The notes beneath the pieces are model-generated. The model did no database searches, had not been told where the DNA came from, and saw nothing but the letters and a program-made list of their open reading frames with translations. Below, in pieces: positions 11,267 to 22,469 of a DNA stretch of 64,000 bases (positions within the stretch are counted from its first letter, which is position 1; each line of letters begins with the position of its first letter). A program made the position numbers and the translations under genes. The DNA is from Echinarachnius parma (taxonomy: Eukaryota > Echinodermata > Echinoidea > Clypeasteroida > Echinarachniidae): NCBI GenBank assembly GCA_037951105.1, contig JBAMJV010004356.1, positions 131,001 through 195,000 on the forward strand. The letters are read 5' to 3'.

Positions 11267-11996
11267 TGTCAACATGGGTAATATTTTGGAATTGTGAGTG
11301 TGTGTATGTGTGCATATGGTAAAGGTAGCGCGGTTGGATTGCTCCACAGGGAGTTGACAATAATTGTGGGTGTGTATCCGATGGTCGAGGTAATAATAAG
11401 ACAACTCCTTGATTAGCATCGTTGTATCGCAATATCATATAAAATACAAATATAGCATGCACCGAAATGACTTATAAATACGCTTTTTCTCTTAGGGCCA
11501 GTAACCAATAGAATGTTGTGAGTTCGGATTGTAATTTGGGACAAAAATATCCGAGAGCAAAAAACTCTATCACTTCAATTAGCGTATTTATATATATATT
11601 TGTTTTAATCACCATTATATCAATCTTTTTGCATTTTAAGAATAGCATGAGCATTTCTGATAAAAAGTATCATTTTCCATGGGGAATCGAACCATTTTGA
11701 ACAGTTAAGATGGAAGAGATCTTCTTGGCGACATTCCAAGAAAACAAAACATCATAAAAGAGAATACTTAATGCATCATCATTGGATGCGGGGTCGATGC
11801 GAAAGTAAGCCACTCGTATACCTTCGAGAAAGATGAACAATATCTATTTACATCGAAATCCACTACTAAAACAATACATTAAACAAATACATCAAACAAA
11901 TAATCTAAATATAACTGGCCTTTTCCCATGGGTGGCACAGAAAGTATGGACCTTAAGATGAAGACGATTTGCTCTGGGACACGGGAAGAATATAGC
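11267..11996. other. no gene seen
   Basis: No gene or repeat could be recognised. The small frames at 11472-11700 lie on opposite strands of the same AT-rich sequence and lack motifs. Confidence 0.5.
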
Positions 11997-12381
11997 TTAA
12001 AGGGATCTAGTAACTTTGTTGACATGTGCAAAAAGTGATGAATGGTTGATGCAATGTATATGTTGTTATCTCATATGTCCACAGGGTATTGTGTGAAAAT
12101 TTCAAGTCAAATGGACATTGTATGTCCAAGTAATGAGCGAAAATGCAAAGTGATATTCAGTAACTAACTGCACTCACTTTGTACACGGACGAAAAACTCG
12201 CCCGGAGTTTTTCTTATCTGAATACTTCAATCATACATATCTTTGTAACGAAAGGGAAATTTGAAAAACCGAAACATGTCCCATGATTTTATTGTTAATA
12301 CGAATACAACAAGGTATAAGGGAACCGCTAGAATTAAAATTTTATTTTGAGGATTTGGACAATGTTACTAAGTCCCTTTAA
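11997..12381 (+). mobile_element. family C MITE, copy 1 (reference orientation)
   Basis: A full-length copy of 385 bp, from TTAAAGGGATCTAGTAACT to TACTAAGTCCCTTTAA, with TTAA at both edges. Internal landmarks are GTTGACATGTGCAAAAAGTG, CTCATATGTCCACAGGG, AATGCAAAGTGATATTCA, TTTGTACACGG and GAGGATTTGGACAATGTTAC. Near the centre, GAAAAACTC...GGAGTTTTTCTTATC forms a hairpin. The outermost bases are inverted repeats, but the subterminal parts differ. Other copies are at 24475, 27510, 41143, 41957, 47006, 48365, 49006, 52276, 55277, 57671 and 60167. Confidence 0.9.
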
Positions 12382-13169
12382 ATTGGAAACAAACAAATTC
12401 AATAGCAAATAGGAAACTAACGACGTTAAACGCCTTCGAGAACATGTTGTTATTTACAACAGAATATAATTCAATAAGAAATTGAACAATCACTTATTCT
12501 AAATACGATTTACTTTTGCTCATGGGTAAATGGAGGAGTTTTTCGATTGCAAGATGTGATAGATTTGCTTGGGGTGGGCAGGAAATGGAATGTCAACAAC
12601 GTTAAACAGAAAACGCCATACTTCACTGCAACTATCTCGTTTCTTCCTAAGATTCTCGAATAAATATGAATGCCTTGATTATTAAAAACAAATGTACATT
12701 GTATATCCATTCCGTTTAATTGCTTTTTGAAATAATGTAATTAAAACTAATCCCGAGACGTAGATTTATTATATTTATAATTTATAAATAATGACTCATT
12801 AAAACGCCTAGTAACGGAATGGTTAGGACCATTCAAATTCGGGAGGATTTGTCTCAGAACTTGGGGAAAAAAAAAAAAGAAAGTGCGTAGTTGTTAAAGA
12901 AAATTCGTTTATATTCGTACTTTCACTTGAAACTTATTATTGATGGCCCAAATTAGATTTGATGATGATTCCAAACTAAACAGGGTCAACCTATGCATGG
13001 GTCACTTTTGTATCGAGAGGGCTGATGTGCCGTAGGGGTGTCCTTTGGAATCCAGTCTCATTTTGTAGACCATGTTGAATTGAAGTGTACATTATCTCCT
13101 CTCAGCACACGGCCATGACTGTGAAAACACTGCAAGTATACTGTGGTCAGTAAACTATTTTAAATGAAG
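12382..13169. other. no gene seen
   Basis: AT-rich, with one poly-A run near 12867. No supported coding region. Confidence 0.55.
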
Positions 13170-13536
13170 GATACATTTCTGGTCAACATTAATTTTAGTA
13201 ACTAAAACTATTTAAGACTAATAGTAAAAGTTCAACAATGCTTGAAAGGTAGAAAGATATTTTAAGTTAGAAAAAAAAGTAAGTCAGCCGCCAAACAGGG
13301 TTCCCTCAAGCCACGGGAAAGTTAAAACCATTATTAAAAAGTAACTGTTGTGCATGTAATGTTTGGTTAAAATTATGATTTAATAGAGAGGTCGTCAAAA
13401 ACAGTTTAAAAGTCACTTCGGTAAATGTTAAACAATAATGTAGGCTTTAAATGTTGCTTGTAAGTATCGGTCTCCATGGTGGTGTATATAATACGTGTGG
13501 CTTGCGGTTGCACCATGTGAGATGGGTGGATTGGTG

Positions 13537-13862
13537 AGTCCTGAAAAGGACTATGGTAGTCCTAGAAAGGACTGTTGGTAGTCCTAGAAAGGACTGTTGG
13601 TGTAGTCCTGAAAATGACTGTTGGTATTCTTTCTAGGAGAGTCCTAAAAAGAACTGGTAGTAGTCCTAGAAAGGACTGTTAGTAGTCCTAGAAAGGACTG
13701 TTGGTAGTCCTAGCAAGGACTGTTGGGATAGTCCTGAAAAGGACTGTTGGTATTCTTTCTAGGAGAGTCCTAAAAAGAACTGTTAGTAGTCCTAGAAAGG
13801 ACTGTTAGTAGTCCTAGAAAGGACTGTTGGTAGTCCTAGAAAGGACTGTTGGGGACTCCTGA
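13537..13862 (+). repeat. 22-bp minisatellite, left arm
   Basis: About 13 units based on AGTCCTAGAAAGGACTGT followed by TGGT. The unit is itself nearly palindromic (AGTCCTxxxAGGACT). A higher-order pattern is present: a variant unit followed by ATTCTTTCTAGGAG occurs twice, about 124 bp apart. Some units carry GAAAAGG or AAAAAGAAC variants. Confidence 0.92.
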
Positions 13863-14260
13863 CCACGATGGATATACATAGTGTCAAACCTGTCTATAGC
13901 AGCCAACCTGTCTATAGTGGCCATAAAATAAATCTTCTGTAGAGGAAAATAATGTTAGTGAACCTGTATGTAGTGGTTACCTGCCTGTAGTGGCCAAGTT
14001 GACTGTTTCCTTAGATGGTCAATGTACGCAGTTTACATATAATTGATTTCATGACAAATGTTTAAGTAATCTTATTATAATGTAGCAAATAATCAAATAT
14101 TTGATAATATTTACAATCCATAATATCTCATTTAGTCCATTTTGAAATAATTTGTTGTTCTATTCGAAACGTCGAGCCCCTCCTACCACACTCCTGACGA
14201 CGGATAGTCAACCTATTCGAAACGTCGAGCCCCTCCTACCATCCACTCTCTCCTCGCAAT

Positions 14261-14580
14261 ACCAACAGTCCTTTGCAGGACTATCCCAACAGTCCTTTCT
14301 AGGACTACCAACAGTCCTTTCTAGGACTACCAACTGTCCTTTTTAGGACTCTCCTAGAAAGAATACCAGCAGTCCTTTTCAGGACTATCCCAACAGTCCT
14401 TTCTAGGACTACCAACAGTCCTTTCTAGGACTACCAACAGTCCTTTCTAGGAGTACCAACAGTTCTTTTTAGGACTCTCCTAGAAAGAATACCAACAGTC
14501 CTTTTCAGGACTACACCAACAGTCCTTTCTAGGACTACCAACAGTCCTTTCTAGGACTACCATAGTCCTTTTCAGGACTC
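14261..14580 (-). repeat. 22-bp minisatellite, right arm
   Basis: The inverse of the array at 13537-13862, with units ACAGTCCTTTCTAGGACTAC and CAACAGTCCTTTTCAGGACT. The order of variants mirrors the left arm, with small differences, so the arms arose by inverted duplication of a whole array and were then homogenised or only slightly diverged. Confidence 0.92.
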
Positions 14581-14857
14581 ACCAATCCACCCATCTCACA
14601 TGGTGAAACCGCAAACCACACGTATTAATGTAGGCTTTATAAAATATTTTCTTAATGTTTCGGACCAACGTGTTTTCTAATCGGATATATCTATGGATAT
14701 GTTAGCTGTTTCTGAACCAATTTTTATCAAACAAATTTTACTTTGTCTTTAAATCATGTGCTTATTCAAATAGTACTTTGTCTTAACCTTGCAAACAAAT
14801 TTGTTTTGTAAGCGCCCTCTAAATCTACCGTTTCGACCTAGCTATACCTACCGGAAA

Positions 14858-15160
14858 GAACACAGTGTGAAGTGTGAACACATTGTGTTTCACATTGTTA
14901 ACTTGGAGCGTTTTCACAGAGTGAAACCCAACTCACACTGTGAACGCACTGTGAATTTGCTGAGATACACAGTGTGAGCGCACTATTTTACACACTGTAA
15001 ACGGAGGCAATGTCACACTGTGGCGACAGTGTGCACACAGAGTGTTTACAGTGTGTTCACAGTGTGAGTTGGTTTTCGCACTGTGAAAACGCTCCAATTT
15101 AACACTGTGGTCCACACTGTGAAACACAGTGTGTTCCCACTGTGGTCTCACTGTCCATAA
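14858..15160. repeat. CACAGTGTG-rich palindrome
   Basis: A roughly 300-bp imperfect palindrome. CACAGTGTG, CACACTGTG and GTGTGAACAC motifs recur more than a dozen times in both orientations. Paired arms include CTTGGAGCGTTTTCACAG (14900) with CTGTGAAAACGCTCCAA (15078), and CCAACTCACACTGTGAA (14927) with TTCACAGTGTGAGTTGG (15056). A diverged relative lies at 19197-19460. Dense subterminal motif repeats like these are the kind of site a transposase can bind, but the family is unidentified. Confidence 0.8.
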
Positions 15161-16332
15161 CACCACTTTCATGCCGCTACCTTATTACCGTTTCCGTCCT
15201 TGCGTGTCTATAACCTCACCTTTGGGTAGCAGCCACAAATCCCTGTATATATTCATATCGTAATCTCAAACCCGGCGGTGTGTATTTTTGTCACGGAATC
15301 CGCCCATATCTGTTTAAAAGGTGAAAGGCTATAATGGATTTTAAATTTTAAACCAATCGTGCCTACATCCAGCAGAATTACCGCTGATATGCAAAATAGA
15401 TGTGTGAAATATCATTTGTATGTATAGTATCATATCTTCGATATGATTCGCATCAAACTGTCTTTTCGCCGATCTTTTTGAAGGGATTTTAAATGTATTT
15501 TTAATATGTTAATTTCAAAGTGTTTTTGACGCTGCAATGTAAAAAGTATCACCGGTTCAGGTCGTGTTTACCCATACGCCACCGCGTGATCGCGTTATCC
15601 CAATATACGACATAAACATGCATCTTAAAGTGATCCATTAACTTCATATTTTTCCCCAAAAGTGATATTTGAGATTTCGATCACATACCAATATCATTGG
15701 AAGATTTTTGAGAGTGATATGATATCGTGAGATTTTCATAGAAAAGGAATATTTTACCTAAATAAATTAAGAGTAAATCGATGTTTGATTTTATCCCGAT
15801 CGTTCGCGTGAAGTATCCGAAATCGGATTCTCCGTATCTTACGCGTAGTGTTCATGTCGTCAAGCCTTGTTGAAGTGCCTTACATACTCCTCGTTCACAC
15901 CCGTTTACCCAGTATTTAAATCCATACGTATGTCCTCATTCCGTACGCTTAAATGTAGTCTCCCGTACATATAAATGTAGCATATACCAGTTTGCAGGCG
16001 TACAATACTGTTTGTAGATATCCCTTGAGAGTACTACTAACCTGTCGCTGAGTTGGTCGACCGTTTGGTTTTGAATCGACTTTCTATCTGCCCCAATGAA
16101 ACATTTTAATCTAAACTAGCAAATTTTAAACATGGATTGTTGTTTTAGTTTTTTGTTTATTAATGTTCGAAAACCAAATGTATTTGTTATCAAGATCTAT
16201 CGTAATTTATTAGGAAAATGTAATCTCAATTTTGTGAGAAAATATTAATAATACCAAATTATCCAATGTTAACACCACCACCGACCGTGCGCCTTATCAC
16301 TTCATCTCGTCAAAAAGTAGAATTTAGTGTGC
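15161..16332. other. no gene seen
   Basis: No repeat family or coding signal recognised. Open frames are below 60 codons. Confidence 0.55.
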
Positions 16333-16874
16333 TTATAAGGGGTAGTACAGTTTTGGTAAGGCTGAGCTTTAGTTACCCAAACCTGCACAATAACACTACA
16401 GACTATTAGTTATAACTCCACATGCTCAAAAGGTATAGAAAATTACAGACGACAAATTTAAAAGCCTGCTATTATTCAAAAAAAGAGCCATTAAAACACA
16501 AGAGGGCGCTTTCTAAAAAAAAGCATTGGTTTCAACCATTTTTCATACAAAATTATGCATGTGATGTTTTGTTGATATAATGATTGGATAGAGAGATCAT
16601 CAACAACTATTTAAAAACCTCTTTTGAAATTTTTTTGAAAAGTGTAGGCATTTTTTAAATTCCTTGAAAATCATCGAATAAATCTGGGCCCCCGATGTAT
16701 TCCGATCTGATATATTTATTGATATTTCAGCCGTTTCTGAACCGATTTTTATCAAAGATATTCTGCCATTAAAATTGTATGCTGTTTCAATTGTTACACT
16801 CCGTTTTTCATTACCTCACAACAAAATTATTTCGTGCAGCGCCCTCTATACCAAAACTGAACTACCTCTTTAAC
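16333..16874 (+). mobile_element. family A MITE, copy 2 (full length)
   Basis: 542 bp from TTATAAGGGGTAGTACAG to CTGAACTACCTCTTTAA. TIRs: GTAGTACAGTTTTGGTA and TACCAAAACTGAACTAC. Landmarks: AAACACAAGAGGGCGCTTTC, TTATGCATGTGATG, TAGAGAGATCATCAACAAC, TTGATATTTCAGCCGTTTC, CAGCGCCCTCTATACC. The left TTAA has decayed to TTAT. Non-coding. Confidence 0.92.
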
Positions 16875-17535
16875 CAAAATTAATCTAGTATGTGTGAACA
16901 CCAAGTACAAACACGAAAGTCAATAAAGGGTCTGTAACTCCTAGACTAATTACCCGTCTCTAGACAGTCATGTCGAAATATCTTATTTTAAAAATCGAAT
17001 ATTCTTGGATATGCTCATAAGACACAATTTCTTCGCAAAATATGAATGATTACGTAATGCTAAATTTCTAGGTCTATCGAAGAGACACCTTTAAGCCAGC
17101 CGACCCGTATCTTTACGTAATCTGATAAACGCCTCGTGCTCTTCCTTTTTGGTATGTTGTATAATGTCTCAGACGCGCCGTACTTCGCCATAAGATTGCA
17201 AGGTTTTTAAGAACATGGGTAACTCTTTAGTTACAGGTAATTGGTCAAACATATTTTGTTGGCATAGCAACGTCAACTTTAGCAGCAGGTGTACCATAGC
17301 AACCGTCTCTTAGATGAATGAAATACAATCATTTTATCATTATTCCCTCCTCCTGTTACAGGAAACTTGCGAAGTCTGTAAATTGACGTAGTACTGCGAT
17401 GATAAACTAGTCGGTCGAGATAATCCGTCTGGTTTTGCAGCCAGATTATGCGATTTGCATAATATCTACTTTTACACCGCTGTTAACCTTTTTCTGGTTA
17501 TTCGAGACAGCGACTAAACCAGTCGTAGTACGGCG
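16875..17535. other. no gene seen
   Basis: Unassigned AT-rich sequence with no supported feature. Confidence 0.5.
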
Positions 17536-17958
17536 TTAAACTGCCGTCACACGAGAGCCACGCTTCTCCTGCGCTCTAGACAATAGCTGGTCACCAGCAC
17601 TGGAATGTGTCTTTTGTCCAATGAGGATCTGAATGGGAAGATTATCTCACATGTGTCAAAAGATATCCTTCCATGAATGCACAGACAATAGCTCGCTGAA
17701 CAAAAGATTAGGTCGCCAGAGTTCTGCGTTTTCTTTCGACATGTCCAAAAGCTCTTCCACGACCTCACATCTGCTCAACTTTTGTTCAGGGAGCCATTGT
17801 ATGTCCATGCATGAGAGGCTATCCTTTCACCCATGTGCGATAATCCTCCCATTCATTCGTCATTTAACAAAAGACATTTGCAGATACATTCCAGAGATTG
17901 TGACCAGCTATTGTCTAGAGCGCAGGAGAAGGGAAGCTCGGTCTGACGGCACCATTAA
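17536..17958. mobile_element. family D foldback MITE, copy 1
   Basis: 423 bp, related to the near-perfect palindrome at 22985-23412. Outer inverted pairs: GCGCTCTAGACAATAGCTGG (17569) with CCAGCTATTGTCTAGAGCGC (17901), and CTTTTGTCCAATGAGGATC with its diverged right-hand partner. The centre has decayed. The flanks are TTAAACTGCCGTC on the left and GACGGCACCATTAA on the right. Overlapping open frames on both strands (17547-17968) arise from the palindrome. Confidence 0.85.
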
Positions 17959-17988
17959 CGGTGAATGACAGTAGTGGGAAACGCCCCA

Positions 17989-18012
17989 CCCCCCCCCCCC
18001 CCCCACCCCCCC
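17989..18012. repeat. poly-C tract
   Basis: C-run interrupted once by A, 30 bp after the right end of the D element. Creates a false glycine-rich frame on the minus strand. Confidence 0.9.
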
Positions 18013-18129
18013 ACAAATTAAATGAATGCTCTTATTACCAACCATGTGAAAGAATATAATTTTACTTATATGGGAAATTATGAATTTGGCCAGGAAACCG
18101 CCTACTAATTGATATATTTGCAAAATTAT

Positions 18130-18600
18130 AAAACTGATTTACTGTAAATCGTACCGCCAACGCGGAATCACGCATACGCTACGTGCAAATGACCTCGTGC
18201 TCTACACGTGGTCTTCGCTATACGGGATTGTCCCCGGCTTGTCGATATCTCCAGCCCAGCGCTAGCGGCGCGGACAGGTGCGAACGGGCGGTGGATTTAT
18301 AAATTTCACGGGCGGCCATTGGATTTCTTCCGATATTTCTGTATTAAATGATGCTTAGGTTCGGATTTTACCACACAAGCCCTTTTTAAATACGTATTCA
18401 ACAATATTGGTCAATGTAAATGTTTTCGGCTACTTTCCCCAAAACTGGTATTGGGCTTTAAACCAAGGTGGCTCGGATTCGTAAATCAGACACGAGGTGC
18501 CGTCCCGCGAACGCCTTGCGCACGGTGCGTAATGCACACTGGCTTAGTGTTATGCAGTGCGCACACACTATACTAGCCTAGTTCAACATGGCGATCCAAG
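18130..18600. other. CpG-richer island without a recognisable gene
   Basis: This segment is visibly richer in GC and CpG than its surroundings (for example GCGCTAGCGGCGCGGAC near 18260 and CCGTCCCGCGAACGCC near 18500). It could be an unmethylated regulatory stretch or part of an unlisted repeat. No exon or tRNA is seen in it. Confidence 0.4.
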
Positions 18601-18737
18601 GTGACATCCCCACTCATAGTGATCTTTAATTGTCTGTGGAACCATATCGTTAAGCTTAGGAAATTGCAAGATTCGTCCGGTTCGTAGGAAAGAGACAGTC
18701 GCTGCTTTTAGAGCAAGGTAGTGAGATGTCACCTTAG
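18597..18737. repeat. short inverted repeat
   Basis: AAGGTGACATC at 18598 is inverted as GATGTCACCTT at 18725, with a spacer of about 115 bp. It may mark the ends of a tiny MITE; evidence is limited to this one pair. Confidence 0.4.
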
Positions 18738-19196
18738 GAAATATGAGTAAGGTTAATATCGCAATTAAATTCAATAGCGGTAATTATTACATAATCATTG
18801 ATGCAGAAGACCCGATTTCCCAGATTCCCTTCGTGGCAACGTTCTAAGGAGAATCTGACGAATCTTGTATAACTAATAGGTCCTTGTCATCTTGTCATTA
18901 TATAATTATTTTATTTTTAGGGGCGGGGCTTCATGATGTTAACGTAGGTTTGCCTAAACTTGAGAAAGTGGCTTCTAATGTAATATTAAGGTCACTACCC
19001 ATATTCTCTAATCCATATCAATCAAATCATCTGATATAAACCATATCAAATTACGTTTTCCAGGTAAATTGTAACCCTTATTTTTGAGTTTATATTCGTT
19101 GATTTGTATGTTTGCTTTTTATTTGCTTTATTATATCTTTGTATAAATGGCGAATTCAAAGGGATGTGGATTTATATGCGTTCGTAAACAATTACT

Positions 19197-19460
19197 TTGT
19201 GTCAGTGTGAACACACTGCGTTTTATAGTTTTGACCACAGTGTGAACATACTTAGTTTGCTAACAAATCATATAAGGGTCGACACTCACCACACCTGTAA
19301 GCATACTGTGGGCAAACGGTGTTCACACTGCCATGCAATTTGTGTTCACAGATTGTTGAGTAATGTAAAAAGGGTGTTCACATTGTGAACTGCTCATATT
19401 GCGTTCATAGGTGTGATGACACCCTATATGAAGGAACATGTTCTATACACTGTGACAAGC
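19197..19460. repeat. diverged CACAGTGTG-type repeat
   Basis: Contains GTGTCAGTGTGAACACAC, CACAGTGTGAACATAC, GTGTTCACACTG and GTGTTCACATTGTGAAC. These are the same motif vocabulary as the palindrome at 14858-15160, so this is probably an old copy. Confidence 0.6.
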
Positions 19461-19497
19461 TCTGATTCTTCTGGTATAGGGATACTCTGAAAGCTAA

Positions 19498-19865
19498 GGA
19501 ATTAAATAGATGCCCAGCACTGTGCAAAGGGTTGTGTTATTCAATGACAGTACAATGTATTACCACCACTAACGGGACCAATATGGCCTCATGGTTCCGT
19601 ACGCGCCAAGCGTGAATTATATTCACGCGCACGTTCGGAGACAATATAATCACGGACGATGCGTTCGTCTTTTAGACAAAAGTTAGTCTTCGTATGCAAA
19701 CCCCTTAACTACATGCTTAACTACATGCTTTAGTATGGTGATGCGTTTTCCAATTTTATAATTTGTCTTGGAACATATTTGTCTGCACTTGTTGGTGGAA
19801 TGGACTACTTAGAAGGTTACCTTTCATTTATGCGAATATTATTTGTGGGTGGTGAAGCCCTTTAA
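19498..19865 (-). mobile_element. family B MITE, copy 2
   Basis: Reverse orientation. It shares TGCAAAGGGTTGTGT, TTCCGTACGCGCCAAGCGTG, GGAGACAATATAATC and GTGGAATGGACTACTTAG with other B copies, and ends GTGGTGAAGCCCTTTAA. The left terminus is missing or degraded. Confidence 0.85.
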
Positions 19866-20640
19866 GTTCGTAATAGATACAAGCACGACTTCATCTCCAC
19901 TCCACTTTGAACCAGTTGAAAATGGGTTTGACGTTGCAATAAGTAAACCTCACTTTCTAGAATAATACCTGTCGATATAGGTATTAAGCAAAAGGCTACA
20001 ATTATCACCGCAACTTCCCTTGTAATCCCAAAAAGCATGATAAGCTCCGTGGAAATCCGTAACATGTCAATACCCTCTTTAAAGATTGTTTGCGGTATAA
20101 TAAATAAAAACGAGTGTCTGTTGAGTATTAAAAGGGAAGGGCGCAAAATCACTTCTTTGTACTTTAGAGATAATCATGTCTAATGCTTGGGAGACCTGTA
20201 GAAACCATATTTAGCTCCCTTTTATTTTGTTAAATAACTTTCCAAAATTGTAAATACTTATATTATCATCTGAGGAATTGGAATCGCATTGAGAAGGTTC
20301 CATCCTATAAGATAGCATGCAAACTTCATTTTTTAGCCAAAATCAACTTAACCCCCTTCTCACTCTTGTCTGATTAATATAGAACGCTGCAAATTATAAC
20401 TGACTGCAACCGATATTAATGGACTGCCTGAGGGAACCATATTATACTTCGAAGAGGCAAGATCTCTGTGATAGGTATATTCAATGGCTTTAGGGCGAGG
20501 GTATTTAGGTGCCACCTGAATAAAACATCTAGACGAATCGAATTTCGTATTCAATTACAAATAATATTATGAAGAAGACCCGATTTCCGGCGTTTAAATG
20601 TCTACCGAAATCTGGCCAACCACACATTAAAGGGATTATA
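19866..20640. other. no gene seen
   Basis: Frame 19862-20152 on the minus strand has some hydrophobic residues, but no start context, motif or flanking exon signals. Not called. Confidence 0.5.
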
Positions 20641-20693
20641 GTAACCCTGTTTGAATCGACGCAACTTACTCACAAATCGGGTTTGGGTTTATG

Positions 20694-20722
20694 CCATGCG
20701 GTCCATGCGGTCCATGCGGTCC
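20694..20722. repeat. 9-bp tandem repeat, three copies
   Basis: CCATGCGGT repeated three times perfectly, then CCACAC. The open frames that cross it read repeated M-R-S. Confidence 0.95.
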
Positions 20723-20757
20723 ACACAGAGCCGACTCGACCCGATCCGACTGGTTTT

Positions 20758-20882
20758 CAGTCGGTTTAGCTCAGTATACGTTGCCTCAGGAATCCTGTTT
20801 TCTTTTTCGGTCAAGAGCCAGTCGGAGATCATTCGAGGCCGATTCAACATGTCGAATCGGCTACGCCTGAGCGAAACCGACT
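20758..20882. repeat. hairpin pair
   Basis: AGTCGGTTTAGCTCAG (20758-20773) is inverted as CTGAGCGAAACCGACT (20867-20882) with one mismatch. Between them GCCGATTC (20838-20845) and GAATCGGC (20854-20861) form an inner hairpin. The surrounding GC is higher than average. It may be a small foldback element, and it explains the 94-residue frame at 20651-20935. Confidence 0.65.
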
Positions 20883-21446
20883 CTAGCCTGACTGTTCCAG
20901 AGGAAACTATATACGACTACAAGTTACATGAATGAGTCACCTATCAGTAATAGCAAGCGAAAATTCCAGCGTTTCATTCCCCTTTAACATGGTAAAGGTG
21001 AAACTTAAAAGGGGGCAACGCCTTGCTAAACAGAACAAATAAAAAGTACATCTGCCAATATAATGCCAATAAAAAGGCTAGATCTCGAGATGTTTAAGAT
21101 GAATAAAACATTCGACATTTAAGATGTAAGCCAGTACCTCTGAAAATGGGGTACTAACAGGAAAGTTGGTCTTAACGCAAGATTGGGTCGAGTAACCCGA
21201 TGCCATCGTCTGTTTTCGAATCGAGAATCCTACGACTCATTTTACTCATTCGGTGCGCATTTCTCAATACAAGCACTCTTCAAAATATGCATCACTTAAA
21301 CTTGAGAAGAAATCTCATCATGGAAGACCGATCGCAATAAGCTTATTTTGTTTTTGAAATTGGGATAAAATGCTGCATGTAAATTAAAGGATAGTTCGGC
21401 TTCGCTAGAGTCTCTTATCATCGGAAGACTCCACTCCTAGGACCCA

Positions 21447-21489
21447 CCCCCCCCCCCCCCCCCCTTCCCACCCCCCTCTCTCTCTCTCT
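21447..21489. repeat. poly-C followed by (CT)n
   Basis: An 18-C run, then CCTTCCCACCCCCC, then five to six CT units. Simple pyrimidine-rich repeat. Confidence 0.95.
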
Positions 21490-21879
21490 TATTCGCATTT
21501 TGGAATATCCCTTTGTGCATGCCTCTCCTGTATCGCTGTCATAATCTCACATGTACTGTAGTTTCAATGTACAACCCCTATCGAATTGCTCTCTTGACAT
21601 CTTTCTTTTAACTCGATTCCTTAATCAGATCCCTATACTAGACCTTTTTGAGCCCCAATAATGTTAATACAGGACTCATCAGGTTCCTCTAGGCAGTGGG
21701 TTGAAATATGTTGGGTTGGTATCTTAGGTAGATCTGAATTGAGTGGAGATCGGTTTTTATTTGGTCATCAATTCGGTATCCTCCATTTATCTACTCCATT
21801 TCCCCAAAATGTATCTCATCTTCCCTCTCTACCACTTCTCTTTTAATTTTCATCATGCTCTATACCCTCACCGTCACCT

Positions 21880-21896
21880 CCCCCCCCCCCCCCCCC
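21880..21896. repeat. poly-C tract
   Basis: Run of 17 C, 26 bp before a family A copy. Confidence 0.95.
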
Positions 21897-21922
21897 TTCT
21901 AGCTTTCTCTATAACATCATAC

Positions 21923-22469
21923 TTAAATGGGTAGTACAGTTTTGGTAAGGCTGAACTTTACCGTAACCAAACCTGGACAGTAACAATATAAACTAATAGG
22001 TATAACTCCACCATGCTCAAAAGGTATACAAAATTACAAACGACTTAGTAAAAAGCCCGTTATCATTCAAAAAGAGCCATTAAAACACAAGAGGACGCTT
22101 TCTTAAGAGGCATTGGTTTCTACAATTTTCCATACAAAATTATGCATGTGATGTTTTATTGAAATAATGATTAAATAGAGAGATCATCAACAACTATTTT
22201 AAAAAAACGCTTTTGACAATTTTTGAAAAAGTGCAAGCATTTTTTTTATTTTTTGAAAAAAAACATCTAATTATTTGGGCCCCAAACAATTATAAGATCA
22301 GATATATTTATTGATATTTCAGCCGTTTCTGGGACGATTTTAGCCAAATAAACTTTATTCTGCCATTAAAATCACATGTTCTCACAAATTCGACACTCAG
22401 TTTTTCATTACCTCACAAAAAATTGTGATGTGCAGCGCCCTCTCTACCAAAACTAAACTACCTCTTTAA
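21923..22469 (+). mobile_element. family A MITE, copy 3
   Basis: Full length, from TTAAATGGGTAGTACAGTTT to CTAAACTACCTCTTTAA. It shares GGGCCCCAAACAATTATAAG with copy A at 28434, so these two form a subfamily distinct from the 16333 copy, which has GGGCCCCCGATGTATTCC. Confidence 0.92.

Larger units (their letters stand above)
13450..14625. mobile_element. 1.2-kb palindromic element with minisatellite arms
   Basis: The outer arms are unique sequence: 13493-13536 (ACGTGTGGCTTGCGGTTG...) pairs with 14581-14624. Inside each arm is a 22-bp minisatellite (13537-13862 and 14261-14580) in inverse orientation. The spacer, 13863-14260, contains four diverged AACCTGTCTATAGTGGCC units near 13889-13997 and a 53-bp duplication (ATTCGAAACGTCGAGCCCC at 14162 and 14215). 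The left side has about 43 bp (13450-13492) with no right-hand partner. There is no coding capacity. It is flanked by 14-bp direct repeats inside an A copy. I know no named family with this architecture; it is classed loosely as a foldback element. Confidence 0.8.
13170..14850 (+). mobile_element. family A MITE, degenerate and interrupted
   Basis: The left half, 13170-13449, matches A landmarks (TAGTAACTAAAACT, GACTAATAGT, AATGCTTGAAAGGTA, TAATAGAGAGGTCGTC). The right half, 14626-about 14850, continues with CTAATCGGATATATCTATGG, AGCTGTTTCTGAACC and GCGCCCTCTA. Between them sits the 1.2-kb palindrome. The 14-bp string TAATGTAGGCTTTA occurs on both sides (13436-13449 and 14626-14639), whereas uninterrupted A copies have a single such site (GTGTAGGCATTTTT), so it looks like a target duplication. 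Confidence 0.75.

Noticed and set aside
13537-13862. CRISPR array
   Set aside because: A 22-bp head-to-tail minisatellite with no unique spacers.
14858-15160. Functional RAG recombination signals
   Set aside because: The heptamer-like CACAGTG is abundant, but I could not confirm nonamers at proper spacing, so it is kept only as a testable question.
17547-17968. 111-residue frame with repeated motif
   Set aside because: It is a reading of the family D palindrome.
20651-20935. 94-residue arginine/serine-rich protein
   Set aside because: Spans a 9-bp tandem repeat and a two-level hairpin; no conserved residues.
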